From Cinclus cinclus (Eukaryota > Chordata > Aves > Passeriformes > Cinclidae): a stretch of 64,000 nt of DNA. Position numbers and translations under genes: made by a program. How positions within the stretch are numbered: position 1 is the stretch's first letter; each line of letters starts with the position of its first letter. Of the stretch, positions 1 to 14,028 are shown piece after piece. Where the stretch lies: contig NC_085059.1 in the NCBI RefSeq assembly GCF_963662255.1, positions 12,433,234 to 12,497,233 on the forward strand, read 5' to 3'. The notes beneath the pieces are model-generated. The model did no database searches. It was given only the letters and a program-made list of their open reading frames with translations, and was not told where the DNA came from.

Positions 1-1177
1 TTATATAAAATGTGAAAGGAAGGGAAGGCAATGATGGTAAGTGGAGCTGAGCAGAATGTTTCTGGATAGTTTTGTGAAGGAGAATGTCCCTTTGCAAAAT
101 CAATATTTGCAATGGGTAAATTTCAGTGCTGTGAAGTATTTTTAATTTCCTTTTGGAAAAATTAAATTGATTTCCTAGCCTTACCGGAAGGGCACTTTTC
201 AATTCTCTTTCTGGCAGGAAATAATGGAGATAAAAGTTTTCTAAGCAAGCACATAAAGATACTAAAAAAACCCTCACCCTAAGTGATCCTAAAATTGACT
301 TGGATTATTACATGCTTTTTATTCATGTTTTACTCCACGTCTTAGCCTAGGATGAATATTTTTAAACATTGCACATTTTTTGTGGGAAATGACTTCCATG
401 TTCTTGTGTTAAAATAAACAAATAGAGATGCTCACTAATTTCCTACTTTTAATAATACTACCTCTGTGTGGTAATAGGGTTGGATTGCACACTGGTCTGT
501 CCAAGCATTTAATAATCTGTACGGCTTTCAACATACAAATGAACTCAAAAATCTTTCTGTGCTTAGAGCATCACAAAATGCTTACACGGCTAATTTTTGC
601 CCCAGACAAATGCTTTCCTGGTTCAGACAAAAATGACCAACTTGATGTGCAGAAACAATGGTTTAGTTTTTGCCTCCCCCTAATATTTCTGGGCATGATA
701 ATAGGGACATTGATACTATTTACACAACAGAATGATTATTGTCCAGTTTGAGACTTTTTGGATTTGTTTTTCCCTTTGATTTCTGAACAGGCTTCCAGAA
801 AAATACATTGACAATACTGAAGGTATTGCTGCAATTCATTATTTTTTCTTCATATTTTCCAGTAAAAAGTTCTTAATCCACTTAAGCCCCTCCAGAATTA
901 ATTGGCACGTTTAGCAGTTTCCAGTAATAAATATTATTCCATCTGTTCCATTGTTTCCTGCTGAAAAGTTGTTTTGATTTTAATTTGTTTCTGATGGCTC
1001 CCCCAGCCTCTGTTGGGGGAAATGGTTCACTTTTAATTCGTTTTGTTTGGAGACCGAGTGCACCGGCAGCATTTCCCTGCACTGAGGCTGCAGCTGCCTG
1101 CGCTGCATCCGCAGGGATGGCAGGAAGTGCATCCACAGAAAAATGTTCCTTGGTGTGGTAATGCGATGGATATGATC
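1..1177. other. Spacer, nothing recognised
   Basis: AT-rich spacer with no repeat or exon I can support. The open stretch at 428-751 (107 codons) has no splice or polyadenylation context and a random-looking composition. A more GC-rich patch lies at about 1050-1125, just before the first CR1 fragment, but it is not a CpG island by eye. Confidence 0.6.
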
Positions 1178-1601
1178 CGATGATGAAGGGTCTGGAGCAC
1201 AAGCCCTGTGGTAAGTGGCTGAGGGAGATTGGGTTGTTCAGTCTTGAGAAAAGGACAGTTCAAGAGAAACCCGACTGTGCTCAGAACTGCCGGAAAGGAG
1301 GTTGTGGGAATTGGTCACTTCTTCTGGGCAACCAGTGACAGGACATGGGAAAATAGCCTCAAGTTGCACCAGGGGAGGTTTTGGTTGGATATTAGGGAAG
1401 ATTTCTTCACTGAAAAAGTGATTAAACACTGGAAGAGGCTGCCCAGGGTAGTGCTGTAATCATCATCCCTGCAAGTGTTCAGAAAAATGAGTAAATGTGG
1501 CACTTTGCAGTATGGTTTAGTGGGCATGGGGGGTACTCAGCCAAAGGCTGGATTTAATGCTCTTGGAGGTCTTTTCCAACATTAATGATTCTGTGATTCT
1601 T
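1178..1601 (+). mobile_element. CR1 LINE, 3' fragment
   Basis: This is the 3' part of a chicken-repeat-1 retrotransposon in sense orientation. It opens with the block TGATGAAGGGTCTGGAGCAC, passes through the conserved 'gacaggacatgggaa', 'aagttgcaccaggggaggtt' and 'aagaggctgcccag' segments, and ends in the CR1 terminal repeat ATTCTGTGATTCT at about 1588-1600. The element lacks the ORF2 reverse transcriptase, as expected for the usual 5' truncation. A block near 1265-1320 is poorly alignable and may be an indel. Its 3' end resembles the fragment at 41053-41320 more than the other copies, so both may belong to one subfamily. Confidence 0.9.
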
Positions 1602-4600
1602 TCTGGTTTTGTAGGCAACAGCAGAGCTGAGGTTTGTCATCAAAAACTGGTGATTTTGGAGCAAAGCAGTTGTATTTGCACCTAGTAATTTTCTGAGCTT
1701 GTATGTGGCTCTGCTCACCTTCCATGCATTCCTAATTTCTGGGCTGGAGCATGGCAAACATCTACTACCCTGCTTGTAAAATATTCACAGCTTTTGATGA
1801 AATGACAGCCACAAGGTATTGCTGAGGGTTTTCCTTGTTAAAATATTGCACAGATGACAGCAGAATGTGCTGTGCCTCACTGATGACTGCGGGGTTTCTG
1901 ATGGTGAGGAGGCATGCTCATAAATCCAGTTATTGGTGGGCACATTTCTAGTGTTGAGGATCACCACAAATCTCTTCCCAGAGAAAAACAAATCACTGGT
2001 TGGACACAACTTTTAGTCAGCTGGGGTTTGATTACCTGAATCTATTCTTGAGCTGTATTTTTCTCATTCATAAAAGTGTGTAGCAATCACAAAGTGACTT
2101 TGTAAGCATCTTCCTCCATGTGACAGTTCTGCCGTGAACTTGAGTTATGTATTGGTTAACTGTGGTTCTGACTGATTTTATTTTACTACTTTGGATCCCA
2201 GGGCTTTTCTCAACTTGCCTCTGGAGAACTTAGAGCTGGAGTAAAACATGTACTTCGCATGGATGGTTTCCTCCTTCTCTGTTACCATTTAATTGTATTT
2301 CCCACAAACACACCTTACTGTGGAGTTTATTTTTCTCAGGATTTCTTGTGAAATTGTGGATTGCTGAGAATGTGCTTGGGATGCTGCATGCTGGGAAGGT
2401 CCCTTCACTTTGTTGGGCATGGGGTCTTCAAGTACCAAGGCAGGCAAACATTTGCTCTCTGAACCCAGAAGAATCAGATCTTCTTCCATCTACCCTGGGC
2501 TCCCAGTCTCAGCACTGCAGGTCTCACTGATAATTTATTTTAAGTCAATTCCTGCTGGTGGTGACAGGTGACTTTGGGTGATCTGTGTGTTTAATATAGC
2601 AAGCAGAATCCACAGGGACTGTTATTTCTTGAGTTATAGATTGATTAGTGACTCCTATGTCATATGGTGCACAAGTGGTATATAGATTTGAGCTAAACCA
2701 CACACACATATATTGTCAGCAATCAGTTTCTAAGAATTTGCTCAATATTATCTTTTCCCTTTACAAAGTACCACACAGCTTAAGCTTCAATGTGGCAAAA
2801 TATTTGAAGCATCTATTGAGGCTATTTTGTATTTTTTTTCCTGGGATCCTTAGAAGAAATTAAAAGATAGATGCGGGAAAGTGGATTGTGAATTACAGAC
2901 TCCTACTCACCTGGATGACTGTTCAGCCAAAGCTGTGTGGCTGTCAGGGCTGTGCAGATGATGCTCTTATGCATCTCCACCCCAGGACCAGCTGCACTGT
3001 CCCTGCTGGCTGCTCTTTATCCTCCTGTGGTCCAGGGGTGAGCCTTGGACATTGTGTTACGGAGGTGCAGCGTTAGTCTTTCCCAGTGAACATCTGGTCC
3101 TGCTTGCTATTCCTAATGTCCATCCAAATTTTGCACATGTCCCTAAGTATTTTGGAGAGCTTGTGGCTGTGCAGGAGGAGAAGCACCGTGATGAATAACA
3201 CCATGTGCAGTGGAGCAGCGGAAATGGTCAGTAGATGAGCCGAGTTTCAGCGGGGAAGACAGAAGCAATCCAGATGAGGACTTGGAGGAGTGGGATGCCT
3301 GCAGATGGGCCAGCCCCTGCCGAATGCTGGGATAGCCCATTGCCCATGGAGAGCTGGGAGACGTTTCTAGGACAACTGGTGGGCTTTGGGAACAGGGAAA
3401 GAATGGAGCCAAATCTTAAAGTCAGATGAGGAGAAAATGAGTAACATCTGCTGAGACGTGTGAAAGAGTCATTTGTGCTCACTGCAACCTGAAGCCTTTC
3501 TCCAGCAGCCAAAGCAGAGTGGGCCAGCTTGCTGTCCCCCACGTAGGCTGGCTGGCTCAGGGGTCGTTAGGGATGATTTATGTGCTCATTACACCCACAG
3601 CTCTGGACACTGTCCTGTGCCTCACTGGTGTGTCCCCCAAAGCCTCAGAACTGGCACAGGGGCATCACTTCACCTCTGTGTATTCATAGAGAAAAGCCTC
3701 TGTCCTGTCCCAAGGCTGCAGAGGGGTGAGGTCCTGGGGATGCTGCTGGTGTACAGTTATTAGTTACATTAATGGCTCATAAATAACAAGTTACTGCCAG
3801 TCTTTCACTCCTGACACCACTCAGTGGATCCACAGAGCTGCATGTCCTCTGCATCTCCCTGGTCCCTCTCCCTGCTGATGTAAGGAGAAATTTCTCTTTG
3901 ACTCTGATGGGGCAAATTACCCTCCCCGATTCTCTAGCTGGCCCCCCTGCTATTTTAACAGATCAGCTTTTTTGCCTCTAATTAGGCTATTTTCTGCAGT
4001 GCAGAATGTGGTTGGAAATGCTTGAGCTGGAGGTAGCGAACAGTCCAGAAGGATTGCACCTGTGGTTGCTAATCAGCAGCTGCTTCAGTGAGCTGAAATT
4101 AGGAAAGCACACAAAAGAGTGAGCAATTTTGAAAATGAGGATGAACATCCCAAAATTTTTAAGAACAATTATGTTTCCACAGCTGTGCCGGTTGCCCCAA
4201 ATGCATAGAAATCAAGTCAAAAACCAAACTCCTTTAACTCAAAGAAAATTAACCTTCTTAGTTAAACTCAATGAGAAGTAAACCTTCTTTCCCTTCAAAT
4301 GAATAATATGGTCTTGAAAAAACCTATCTACAAAATATGCTGTAATTACATTCTTTGAATTAAAGTTTGTCAGTCCAAGCAAAATAAATAGAAACACAGG
4401 GCAATAGATATATTATACTTGGAGTGAAATTTGGCCCTGGTATGTTGCTTTCATGCTAAAGCTATGCCAGAGTTAATCTACTGTAATTGTGTCTATTACT
4501 AGATCCTAGTATAAATAATGTAGACAACCTGAGAGCTATTGCTGTAATTCTTTCATTAACATCTTGTTGCCACCATGGAAGGACTTGGCCAGATCTCATT

Positions 4601-7522
4601 TGTCAGGAATCAGGCCAAGAGTTACTGAATTACCCAGCAACTGTACATTTTGCTTTGAAGGCACACACTGAATGTTTCCTTGTGGCTCCCACTCTGCCAC
4701 TGCTACTGAAGGTCTGTGGGGAGGGGAACACAAGAGCCCTTTTCATCTCTGAGGGGCATTTGAGGTGGTCAATGGATGCTGATGGGCCACAGTCAGGTGG
4801 GGTAGGGATAAAGCTCTGAGTTTGCTCTGAGGGGGTTACAAGGGGCTGGAGTTAGGCTGAGCAGTGGCATCCAGTGAAGAGAGTCCCTCTGTGCCCAGGT
4901 TTGGCTTAGGTTGGGAGCGGGGCTTAATTTGAGCTGTATCCTTACTCTAAGGCCATCCTTTGGCTAGCAATATTGAGGATTAGTATGTACTTCTGATAAA
5001 AAAACAGGCTACGCAGTGATCCAAGGAGAGAGAGGGAGTGGTTTCTTGCACAGGGGGGAATTAATCCTATGGGTTTAACCTTCAAGCATGTTTTAAGAGA
5101 CTCCCTTTCCTTCCAGTTCTTCCCTGCCTGCCTCTGACAGAAAGGAGGCAGTCTGTGGCTTGCTCCCATCCTGTTCAGTGCCCCCTTGGGTGCCTTTCCC
5201 TGGGATACCCTCTGAAGACAAACTTTTTGGTTGTCTTTAAGAAGCATCAGCTTATTTTTCTCTTTTGTTACCTTTCTGTGGGTTCCTGCTGTTCCTTTCC
5301 TTCCTACATGCTGCTTTTAGATACTCAAAGGTTTTCTCTGGACTAGTCTGCCAAATTCCACACTGGCAGCAAGGTTAGGAAGGGTCATTGTCTGGTGATG
5401 CATCAGATTTGGAATATTATTCTGAGGGTCTCAAGACCATTTCAAAGCACAATCTAATCCTGTGCCAGTCAGTATACAACACTGTTTTGGGGGTGTCTCA
5501 AAATAAAGCTTGCTCTAAGTTCATGCAGTTTAAAAAGATGCTGGGGATCAGGGTGAATGGAGGTCTCAGCGATCTACAGGTGTCACTAATGTAACAGAAG
5601 TAGAGAAAGAAATAGTTCTATCCACATTCCTAAAGTTATTAAGCAACAGAAGTGAAAAAAAAATCCTTTCCTAAGTTTGATACAGTTTCCCTAAGTGACT
5701 ATTACTTCTTTCTTTGCATCCAAAATAGGAAATTATCAAGATTATGAAATCCAAAGGAAATAGAGAAAGTAAGTAGGTAGGACAGGGTACTGAGGAAAGG
5801 TTAAATCCTTTAGCTAACATTGTCTCCTTGCATATAATGTGAAATAATCCTGATCTGATCATCTGCAGCCTATTTTGTGTTCTTCACAATCCACTGTTTT
5901 CTCCATTGGAAAAAAGTTTAATTTTTTTAGCCAGTCCCTATGTGAGGTCAGATATTCATCAGTGTTCTCCTCACTCTTTCCAAGGACTGAGTCCATTAAG
6001 CTGTTTCCTGGGAACAGTGTTCAAGGGAGACACATTCATTAAAGGGCTCTGTGTGGTCATGAATGAAAGTTTAAAAGATATTCCCCTCTCCATTAATTTT
6101 GTATGTATTAAAGTCTAATTTTTTAATTCAGCTCATTCTCCAGGGCATTGTCCAGGTCACCCTGGCTGTGACAGTAGACACTTCCCTGTCCCCCAAGGAC
6201 AGGCTGCTTCCTTCCCTTACTTTAGCATGCATCTTTGCTTGGGGAGTTAAAGCTCGGATCTGCCAAAGCAGCTTGTGGCACAAAAGATGAAAAGTGCTGA
6301 TGGTTCAAGGAACAATTGTCCATCTGTGGATTGATCACTAATCCTTAGTCTCCCTCAGCTGGTTGATGGAAGGCAGGCCAATTATATCTGCTGGCAGGTA
6401 TAATTCTTTTCTCCTTGAGGATCCTGGAAAAAGATCCCAACACAAATTTACAAAGCTCTCTATCTCACCAACAGACTGAGCAAAAGGGAGAGAACCAGTA
6501 GCCCACAGAGTCCACAGACATTAGGAAGGATTTGTTCTTGACTCTGTGTTGATGGGGTGGTGTCCATTTCCTGCCACCCCACTGACTGATCTCCAGCTCC
6601 ATTACAAATCTGGAATCAGAACTTGGGTCCTCAGGCTTTTCCTTCCTGCCCTGCAGCAAAGGAAGGGAGGCAGCTTCAGCCAAAATGCCTTGGTCTGAGT
6701 GAGAGGTCATGGCAAAAACCAGAGGGAACAGGATCCTGAGGAGCTGTGTTTACCCCAGAAGTTGGCTCCAGCAGCCAGGCTGTGCAATGCACATGGAAAA
6801 TATGCAAGCTGGGAAGTGTCAGCTGGCTGTTGCTCCATTTATGCTCTGGACCATTTTTCTCTGCATAAGCACCTCAATAAAATATCAGAAAAGGTATGGT
6901 GCTGCCAATGAAGATCTTTTGGTCTGCTCTGAAGGACTGTGAACATGATGTGAACATAGTGTAAACCACAGAATGAGAGTGGGTGAAGCTGGAGCTGTGC
7001 AGTCACATTTTGACTTAATATATGTACTGGAAGCTTTTAGGGCATTTACTTGGCCATCACTGGGGATGGACCCTGAGAGCTTGTTTTTGCTGCTAGCAAT
7101 GATGTGGAGTCCTTGGGTTCACTTCAGGAGAATCAAACTGTCTGACTGTAACTAAACCCAGGATTTGTCACTTCAAGAACAGATTTTCAGCTTACAAATG
7201 CTGCTTATATACTTTAAAGTTCCTTAATTTTGAGTGTTTTCCTGTGCAGTAAACAAGGTTTTTGTTCCTCTTTTCCTATATAAATATTTAGAGCAAAGTT
7301 GGTGGCTACTGGTTGAATGTGAATGTTTGTTGTTCCCAGCATTTTTGCACATGGTCTACCAAAGATGTACATGTGGTTCTAATACACAGTAACTTTCTAC
7401 AGCTGGAAGGCCTTGGATTAAGATCAGCTCCAGGAATTGCTTCTACAAGAAGAAAGTTGGATGGGCTTTTGTGTGGAGAAAGTTGTTATTCAGAGGCTGT
7501 TTCAATAAAGATGCTTGTGAAT
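1602..7522. other. Spacer, nothing recognised
   Basis: About 5.9 kb with no repeat that I recognise and no supported gene. Open stretches stay at or below 110 codons (for example 4487-4819 on the + strand) and none is flanked by convincing splice sites with matching phase. Composition alternates between AT-rich stretches (4130-4420) and moderately GC-rich ones (3000-3730). Confidence 0.55.
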
Positions 7523-7600
7523 AGGATTGTAGAATAGTTTGGGTTGGAAAGGACCTTAAAGATCATCTAGTACCAACCCCCTGACAGGTTGCACGTGGGG
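7523..7600 (-). mobile_element. CR1 LINE, short 3' fragment
   Basis: On the + strand the sequence reads as the reverse complement of a CR1 tail: 'tagaatagtttgggttgg', then 'aaaggaccttaaagatcatc' and 'taccaacccc'. Only about 80 bases remain, so this is a heavily 5'-truncated or deleted copy. It cannot be placed in a subfamily by eye. Confidence 0.85.
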
Positions 7601-10600
7601 ACATGATTGTAATGATTTCAGATTGACTTGTGACTGTTCCCTTAGTGGCCATACCAGGGATATATAAAAATACAGCAAATTTTCTGTGGATTTTGCAAAG
7701 GTTTGTGTCTCCTAGTGCCTCTCTGTTCCCTTCCTGCCAAAATTCTGTGCATCAGTGTTTTTCCTTTAGGCAAACTGGATGAGCAGAAGTTGTATGTGAA
7801 ATACATATAACAGGGGTAGCCAGCAAAGTGTGTGGGCTGCATGGCAAAATGCTGGATGCCAGATGAGGTGAAATAGAGACTCCCTCTTCTCATGCAAGAA
7901 GAAGAAGGGAAGATGCCATCACCCTTCAGGACTATGAACAACCTTTCTCCATAAAACCAGTTTACTTGAAATGCAAACAATTATAATTTAACATACTGTG
8001 TTCTGCCAGGAAACAAAATAAAGTATTTTCCTGGATTTGCTAGTGAGAAAATGAGTAGAATTTATTTTAATCTTTACCAGATTTCCCAAATTCTGGAAGA
8101 AGAGAATGGAGACTGCTGTGCAGAGGCTGATGAGGGGCCTGGGGAGATGATGGCATGTTGACATCTCACTTCCAGACTGCTGACACTGTGTATGGATTGT
8201 GGTCCCACCAGTCCAGCCTGGCCCATCTCTCTGCCACTGTGTGCATGGTGGGAGATAAGGTGGAGAGCATCTTAAGCCAAGCTTGAGTACTGGCAGCAAA
8301 CATAATGTTCAACTTTTTTCCCCTCCATTTAGTGGGAAAGTTACAGTCACAACTTTCTCACAGCATTAAGCCTCCCCGGGCATTTTGGGGGATGCAAAGT
8401 TTGGCAGTGTTGGAGATCTTGTGTTTTAAGACTGTGTGGCCTCACTTGAGGCATTTGAAGTCCTGGGAGCCTGGCAAAGCTGTCTGACTATGCCCTTAGC
8501 ATCCGACTTCTGAGAAAGCCTGGAGAAGGGTAGAAGTCTGCAATATATGGAAATGCAGTATTTACATCACTATCCAAAAAAAGGGTGAGAAGGGGCCATA
8601 ACTCAAGGTAAAACCTGTCCTTAATCTCACTGCTGTCATAGAAAAAACCCCTTGTTACGTTCAAAGAAAACCAATTAATCCCTAGTGCATTTGTTCCTCC
8701 TTCCCCACACTACACTCAGTTGCTTTTCATAGCTGCAGCTTTAGGACACTCTGTAAGGTGTGCGATATCCTACTCGTGTGGCACTTCCTCAGTCCTCCTT
8801 TCAGGCTGTGACAGACATTATCGTGCAGAATGCAACAGGTAATAAATTACACTGTCTATAGAAGAACTTCCTGCAGTTTCCATGACTTGTTTGGGCTTGT
8901 TCTGATTGTCCACAGCCTCTCCACTACTTTGGCATGCATGGAAAATACCTGTTGTGTTTAAAAGGAATGTCTGGAGACAAGAAATGAGTAGTGTGGAGAT
9001 GGGAATTAATACATCATGTGTAAACTGGTCTTTTTTCTTTCTTTGTTTTGATATTTGTTAACGGCCCAAAAAAGTACCCTTGACAACAGATGGAAAATGA
9101 GTCCCAGTATTGCTAGGGGCTCCAGTGAAGATCATGGCCCATTGCACAGGAAGGATGTGTTCATTTCCAGAAGATGTTACAGTCTAATTTAAGCCAGAAA
9201 ACAGAAGGAAGGTAGATAAGGAGGAGAAGGGTGGGGGAAGAAGAGATAATGCCTCCAGGAAAGTCACTAAGGAGCACATGCCTTCCTGACTTGATGTCTT
9301 TTAAAAGTATATTTTCTCTCTCCTGTTGGGCTTTGAACCTTTCTGAGTTTATTTAAGCTATTGCAAATTTGCTGACTTAGGGAGCAAATAAGCCTCAGGG
9401 ATTGAAGCAGCTGGTACTGTCGGAGGTATTGAGGGTGAAATAACACATTAGCAGAAGGAGAGCTGAGAATAAAAAGAGAAAGAAAAATCCAGCTTGATTA
9501 TTTTGTTCTCTTTTGCTTTTAGCCTCCATCCTACCTTGATCCTTTTCATTTGAATGGGTATTAATTTTCTTTGTGTTTATTCCAACATCATAAATATTTA
9601 AGGGTCCTAGATTACAGAGTTGAAACACGAGATTAGTTCCAACCTCAAAGATTTGTGCAGGGTCTCTTCCTCACATTTGGATGACTCTCACATTGCAGGG
9701 AGGAACATCTCCTATCTCTGCAGGAGGAGCATGTCAAGCTCTATTTTGAGTTAATTTTCTCTTTTCAGTCTTGTTTGAGGCTCAGAAGACATAAACACCT
9801 CGCCCACTCCCAGTCATTCCATTTCTATTTTATGGTGACATGCTATGACAGAGCAATAACTCTGGGTTATCAGGGGGACTGGGGCACGCAGGTTCATGAG
9901 CCTGAATGCTCTTTCCTACCTGCAGCAAGCAGGCTCTGGGCTTGGGAGCTGTGCAGAGCATTAGGCATGAAAAATCCAAGCAAAAGTGGTAAATGTGGGT
10001 TTTGCGTGCAAAATGAGAGGATCAGTGCAGCTATGGTAAAGTTACTTGAACTAGTTTTTGTTATGCAAGCAGACAGATATTTCCTTTCTCAATTGCTTTC
10101 ACTCTTAAATAATAGAGAAATTAGAGAGTAAGGAGCCTTGGCCACTGATTTGCAGGGTACTAAAGTGAAAAGTAATGGAGATTGCAGTACTTAGATCTCT
10201 GAAAATCAAGCCATGCCTTTAAGAGCCCATGTAACAATTTAGGTGCCTAATTTCAAGCCCACAAAGTGGGGAAAAAAATGAAGGAATTTGATGATGATGA
10301 TGATGTAAAATGGCGTAACAGCTGGTAAAATTGGGGATTGAAGCCTGTGTGATGTCAGATACAGTTTCTCCTCTGGGGACAATGCAGGTTTACCAAGGCA
10401 ATCAACAATCCTGTGGGAGAGGCCATCTTGAAGGTCTGCACAAGGCTCTCCTACCTCTCAATGGATCACAGGAATAATGAAAAACAGTCAAAATTCAGAC
10501 ACTCAGCCTCATCCACTGCTCATGGACAGAGCAAAACAGCTCAGTCTCATCTCACAGCAGAGCTCCATCTGACATGAAGCTGACAGCACCTAAGTGGATT

Positions 10601-13020
10601 AATTAATTAAATGCATCAAAATGTAGAACAACAAAAAGCACTTCAGACAAAATGCAAAGCGAGAGATGATCTAAAGAAGAGACTTGCATTAACTCCTAAG
10701 CTCTACCCATGGAAACAGCAGGTTTTGCAGGACTTTAGAACTCATGTAATTAGATGGTTTTGCTGAGCACGACAGCTCAAGTGATGTCAGAGCCCATCAG
10801 GATCCTCTGCTTGTCTTTTAAATCCATTTCTGCCCTGGGAATGAGAGCTGCAAAAGTAGCTTAAAATATTCATTACCAAAACTCATAATGCTAGCCCCAA
10901 AATATTAATGGTGATTTTCTATGTTGGGTTTGGGAAGTTGCCAGCTGTATTATGTGATAAGACACAGCCAGTCATCGTTGACAGAGGAGTCACAAATGCA
11001 AGTGTAAAGGGCTGTCCATTTTCCTTATTCTTAAGCCAAAAAAAAGGCCTTCAAAACTTATGTGCTCTGCTCTAAAATCCTTTCAACCAAACAGCATTTA
11101 AATCTGTGTCTCACAAGTGTGATTTCACAGCATTAATATGGCACTGCTACTAGCATGTACAAGTGTATGTGACATTCTGGTGCAGGTATTTATAGCAAAA
11201 ATGGGACAGAATCACAGCTTGTGTAAACCACCAAGTGCTTTTTTATGGGTCTCCTCTGATTTATGCAACCTGAGATTTTGAGGCAGACTCAGTAGCCTGT
11301 TCTTCAGCCACTTTTAGAAATTATTTTATCGAAGTACATTTGCTCGAGAGTCAAAGTAAAGGTATAGCAACTTTTTCTTTTAGCTGAAAGATCTAAAACA
11401 TTGCTGAAAAAATTGTTTCCAGGCATTTCAAATTATTAGGCTTTTGTTTTTTTCCCCTGCAAAGGGAAGGAAAAAAAATATTTATTTTACTTAAACCCTT
11501 AAACTATTTATTTTAGGAAATGCTGAAAAAAATACATAGGCAATTTTGGAAATACTCATACTTCTTTTTAGAGATACTGCCAAGTGAATATGTTGTTAAT
11601 ATGTAATTTAAAAATATTAATCTATTTTTCAGAACTGTTTTACAAAAGTCAGAAAAAAACTTCCTGACTGTGAATGAGAAGCTATTTACTGGCTATTTCA
11701 GATTACTTTGGGTTGAATTCTATATATGTTTGTTGTTTGGATTTACTTGGTATTTTAATTAATTCATCTCACCTCAAACAGGCCTAAAGTGGAGTTTTCA
11801 GCAAATTCATTTTGTTGTGTTTCAACAGACAGGGCATTAATTACTTTGTCATTAGAAAAAGAAATGTGTGGGGAGTAAATATGCCTTTACCTCTTTTGGA
11901 TGCTTAAAAATACCTTCTTTTAAGAGGTGTTGGCAAAGCTCAGAGCTGTGAGGGACATGACTGAGGAGCTCCCTGCATCCCTGGGATCCTGACTGCACAG
12001 GAGCGATGCTGCACCGCACACAGCTTCACCCAGGGTGCAGCCTCAGCATGTGGGAATTGCAACTCGTTTTTTAAAAATCCAGGCATTCATGGCAGCATTA
12101 AGAAGTCTTTTAAGGGCAAGATAGCCCAGTGGATTGATTTAGTCACATCAGTGTGTTCTGTAAATATGTGTTTGTCTGAGTCTATAAATAATGGCAGTAG
12201 GAGCCAGTGATCCATGAACTTCTCTTTTGTCCTGGTAGCAAAACAAATCGTAAATATTAGAAAGTGAGGAGTCTTGCCATAACTGTCATAAGATAGGTTT
12301 AACAACTGTGAATTTAAATGAAGAAGTTGGTTGTCTTTTGATTTTGAGCCATCAGGCTAAGGAAGTCTAGATTTCCACTGTACAACCAAAAGGGTTTGAG
12401 AACGCCAAATCTAGTGTAACTCAGACTGAGAAATTAAAAACAACTGTAATTGTTTGCAATTGGACCAGGATCCAGTTGAAGCAATGAAGCTTCCTATGAG
12501 TAAGGAGCATCTTCTGGGATTGCTTAAAGTGCTCATCATTGAATTCCCTTCCATCTTGCCTACAGGGGCAAATGCAAGAAGCAAACCAGTGCAAGTTTTC
12601 ATTTCTTAATTTAAGATAAAAACATTACAGGCACCTTACATGGCTTTGGTGGCAGGTCAAAACACCTTGTCCCCACCAGGATGGTCCATCCAGGAGGTAT
12701 CATCAGGGGAGATGGAACAAAGAGAGCTTGAACCTTTGAATTTGGACTCAACCTTTCCAGACAAATGTGGTAGAAATTTCACCTTTAACCAATCTCAACC
12801 TGAGCCATTCTGTCCTGTGAGAGGAAAGGAGCCTGCCTGACTTTTGGCTTCCCCTTCCCTGAAGCAAGGCCTAGGCTTGACCAGAGGAGTTATTGGCAAT
12901 TTCTGTTCTAGTCATTTACTGTTTTTTGCAGAGTCTGACTCCACAGAGTAGAGATGCTAAGGCACAACTGTTTACCATTTTTTACTGGTAAATCACATGA
13001 ATTGTCCCCTGGTAGATTGC
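7601..13020. other. Spacer, AT-rich, small (GAT)5
   Basis: No supported gene. A short (GAT)5 microsatellite lies at 10290-10305. The stretch 10560-11900 is strongly AT-rich and free of recognisable young repeats, as seen in both ordinary spacer and conserved noncoding sequence; sequence alone does not separate the two. The 118-codon open stretch at 9775-10131 (+) has no splice or homology support. Confidence 0.55.
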
Positions 13021-13141
13021 CTTTTTTTTTTGTTTGTTTGTTTCAGGACTAAGATCTCCTGGCAAAATCTGTGGTGCCTTTTTTTGTTTGTTTGTGGGGG
13101 GGTTTTTTGTTTGTTTTTTTTGTTTTGGAGTTGATTTTTTT
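13021..13141. repeat. T-rich (TTTG)n low-complexity tract
   Basis: An imperfect tract of T runs and TTTG units, interrupted at about 13050-13078 by ordinary sequence and containing a run of seven G at about 13097. The + strand is almost free of A and C in its second half. It could be an old poly(A) tail of a retroposed element in minus orientation, but no body of such an element is recognisable beside it. Confidence 0.8.
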
Positions 13142-13865
13142 TCATTCTCCTAATTAGTCACAGTGCCTGAGAAAAGACACGGAATGCTCCAGCAAAAAGA
13201 TGTATGTGTCAGTTGTGGATTCCTCCCTGTCAGCTTCGCAGCAAGGAGGCATCTCAGCAGCTGTGCTACAAACATGGACTTCTCTGCTGTGTGGTCCCTC
13301 TGCTCTGTCCCACATCCCCTCGCAGATCTGCCCCAGCCTGGTTCCTCCCCTGGGCTCATCCTGCTCCTGCAAAGGGTACTGAAGCTCAGCCTCTTGTGCT
13401 GCCCATGCTGAAGCCAGAGAGCACTGTCAAAACATGAGAGGTGGGAGTGGGAGTTTATCCAGGCTTTTGAGACCATTTGGGAATCATCATTTTCCAGGAA
13501 ATATGTTTCAAATGTGGTCCTTCTGCCAATGCACCTCCTGTGACAGCCAGGGCTGCCAGCTCCCTGGAGCTGTGGGGAGATCCTGGTGCCTCGTGGGCAG
13601 GACAGGGGAGCTGTGCTGTGGGTTATGGGCTAAGCCAATGAACCCTGGTCATTTAGGAGACATCACCGTCCTGGCAGGGATTCCTGTGCTTGAGCTCTAC
13701 ACGTTTCACACATCCCTTTGATACAGGCAGGCTGCAGTTTCCACCCTTCCCTCAGCTTTCCTTGTCAGCTTTTGGGATGCATCCCCTGGAAATGGAGCTT
13801 CAGGAAGAGCACTGCCTCTCCTCTACACTCAGCACTGCAGGAACACTTTCCACAAAAACATAGCC
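13142..13865. other. Spacer with overlapping open frames, unsupported
   Basis: All six frames are partly open between about 13150 and 13480 because the segment is GC-rich and stop-poor; the longest are 108 codons (13150-13476, -) and 95 codons (13434-13721, +). Mutually overlapping open frames on both strands argue for composition, not coding. No splice-phase or family support was seen. Confidence 0.5.
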
Positions 13866-14028
13866 CAAGCCCCATCCAACCTGGCCTTGGACAGTTTCAG
13901 CCACAGCTTCTCTGACTAACCCGGGCCATCCTCAGAGGGAAGAATTTCCTCCTAACATCTATACTAAATCCCTCCTTTTTAAATTTAAATTGTTCACCCT
14001 GGTCCTATCACTATTTGCCTGTGTAAAT
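13866..14028 (-). mobile_element. CR1 LINE, internal 3'-region fragment
   Basis: Reverse-complement CR1: on the + strand it shows 'catccaacctggccttgga', 'ccacagcttctctg', 'agaatttcctcctaacatct', and 'ggtcctatcactatttgcct'. These are the standard blocks upstream of the CR1 tail. The terminal octamer repeats are missing here, so either the 3' end was lost or it diverged. Confidence 0.88.

Noticed and set aside
10290..10305. (GAT)5 tract as a possible coding aspartate run
   Set aside because: No open frame or splice context; a small microsatellite.
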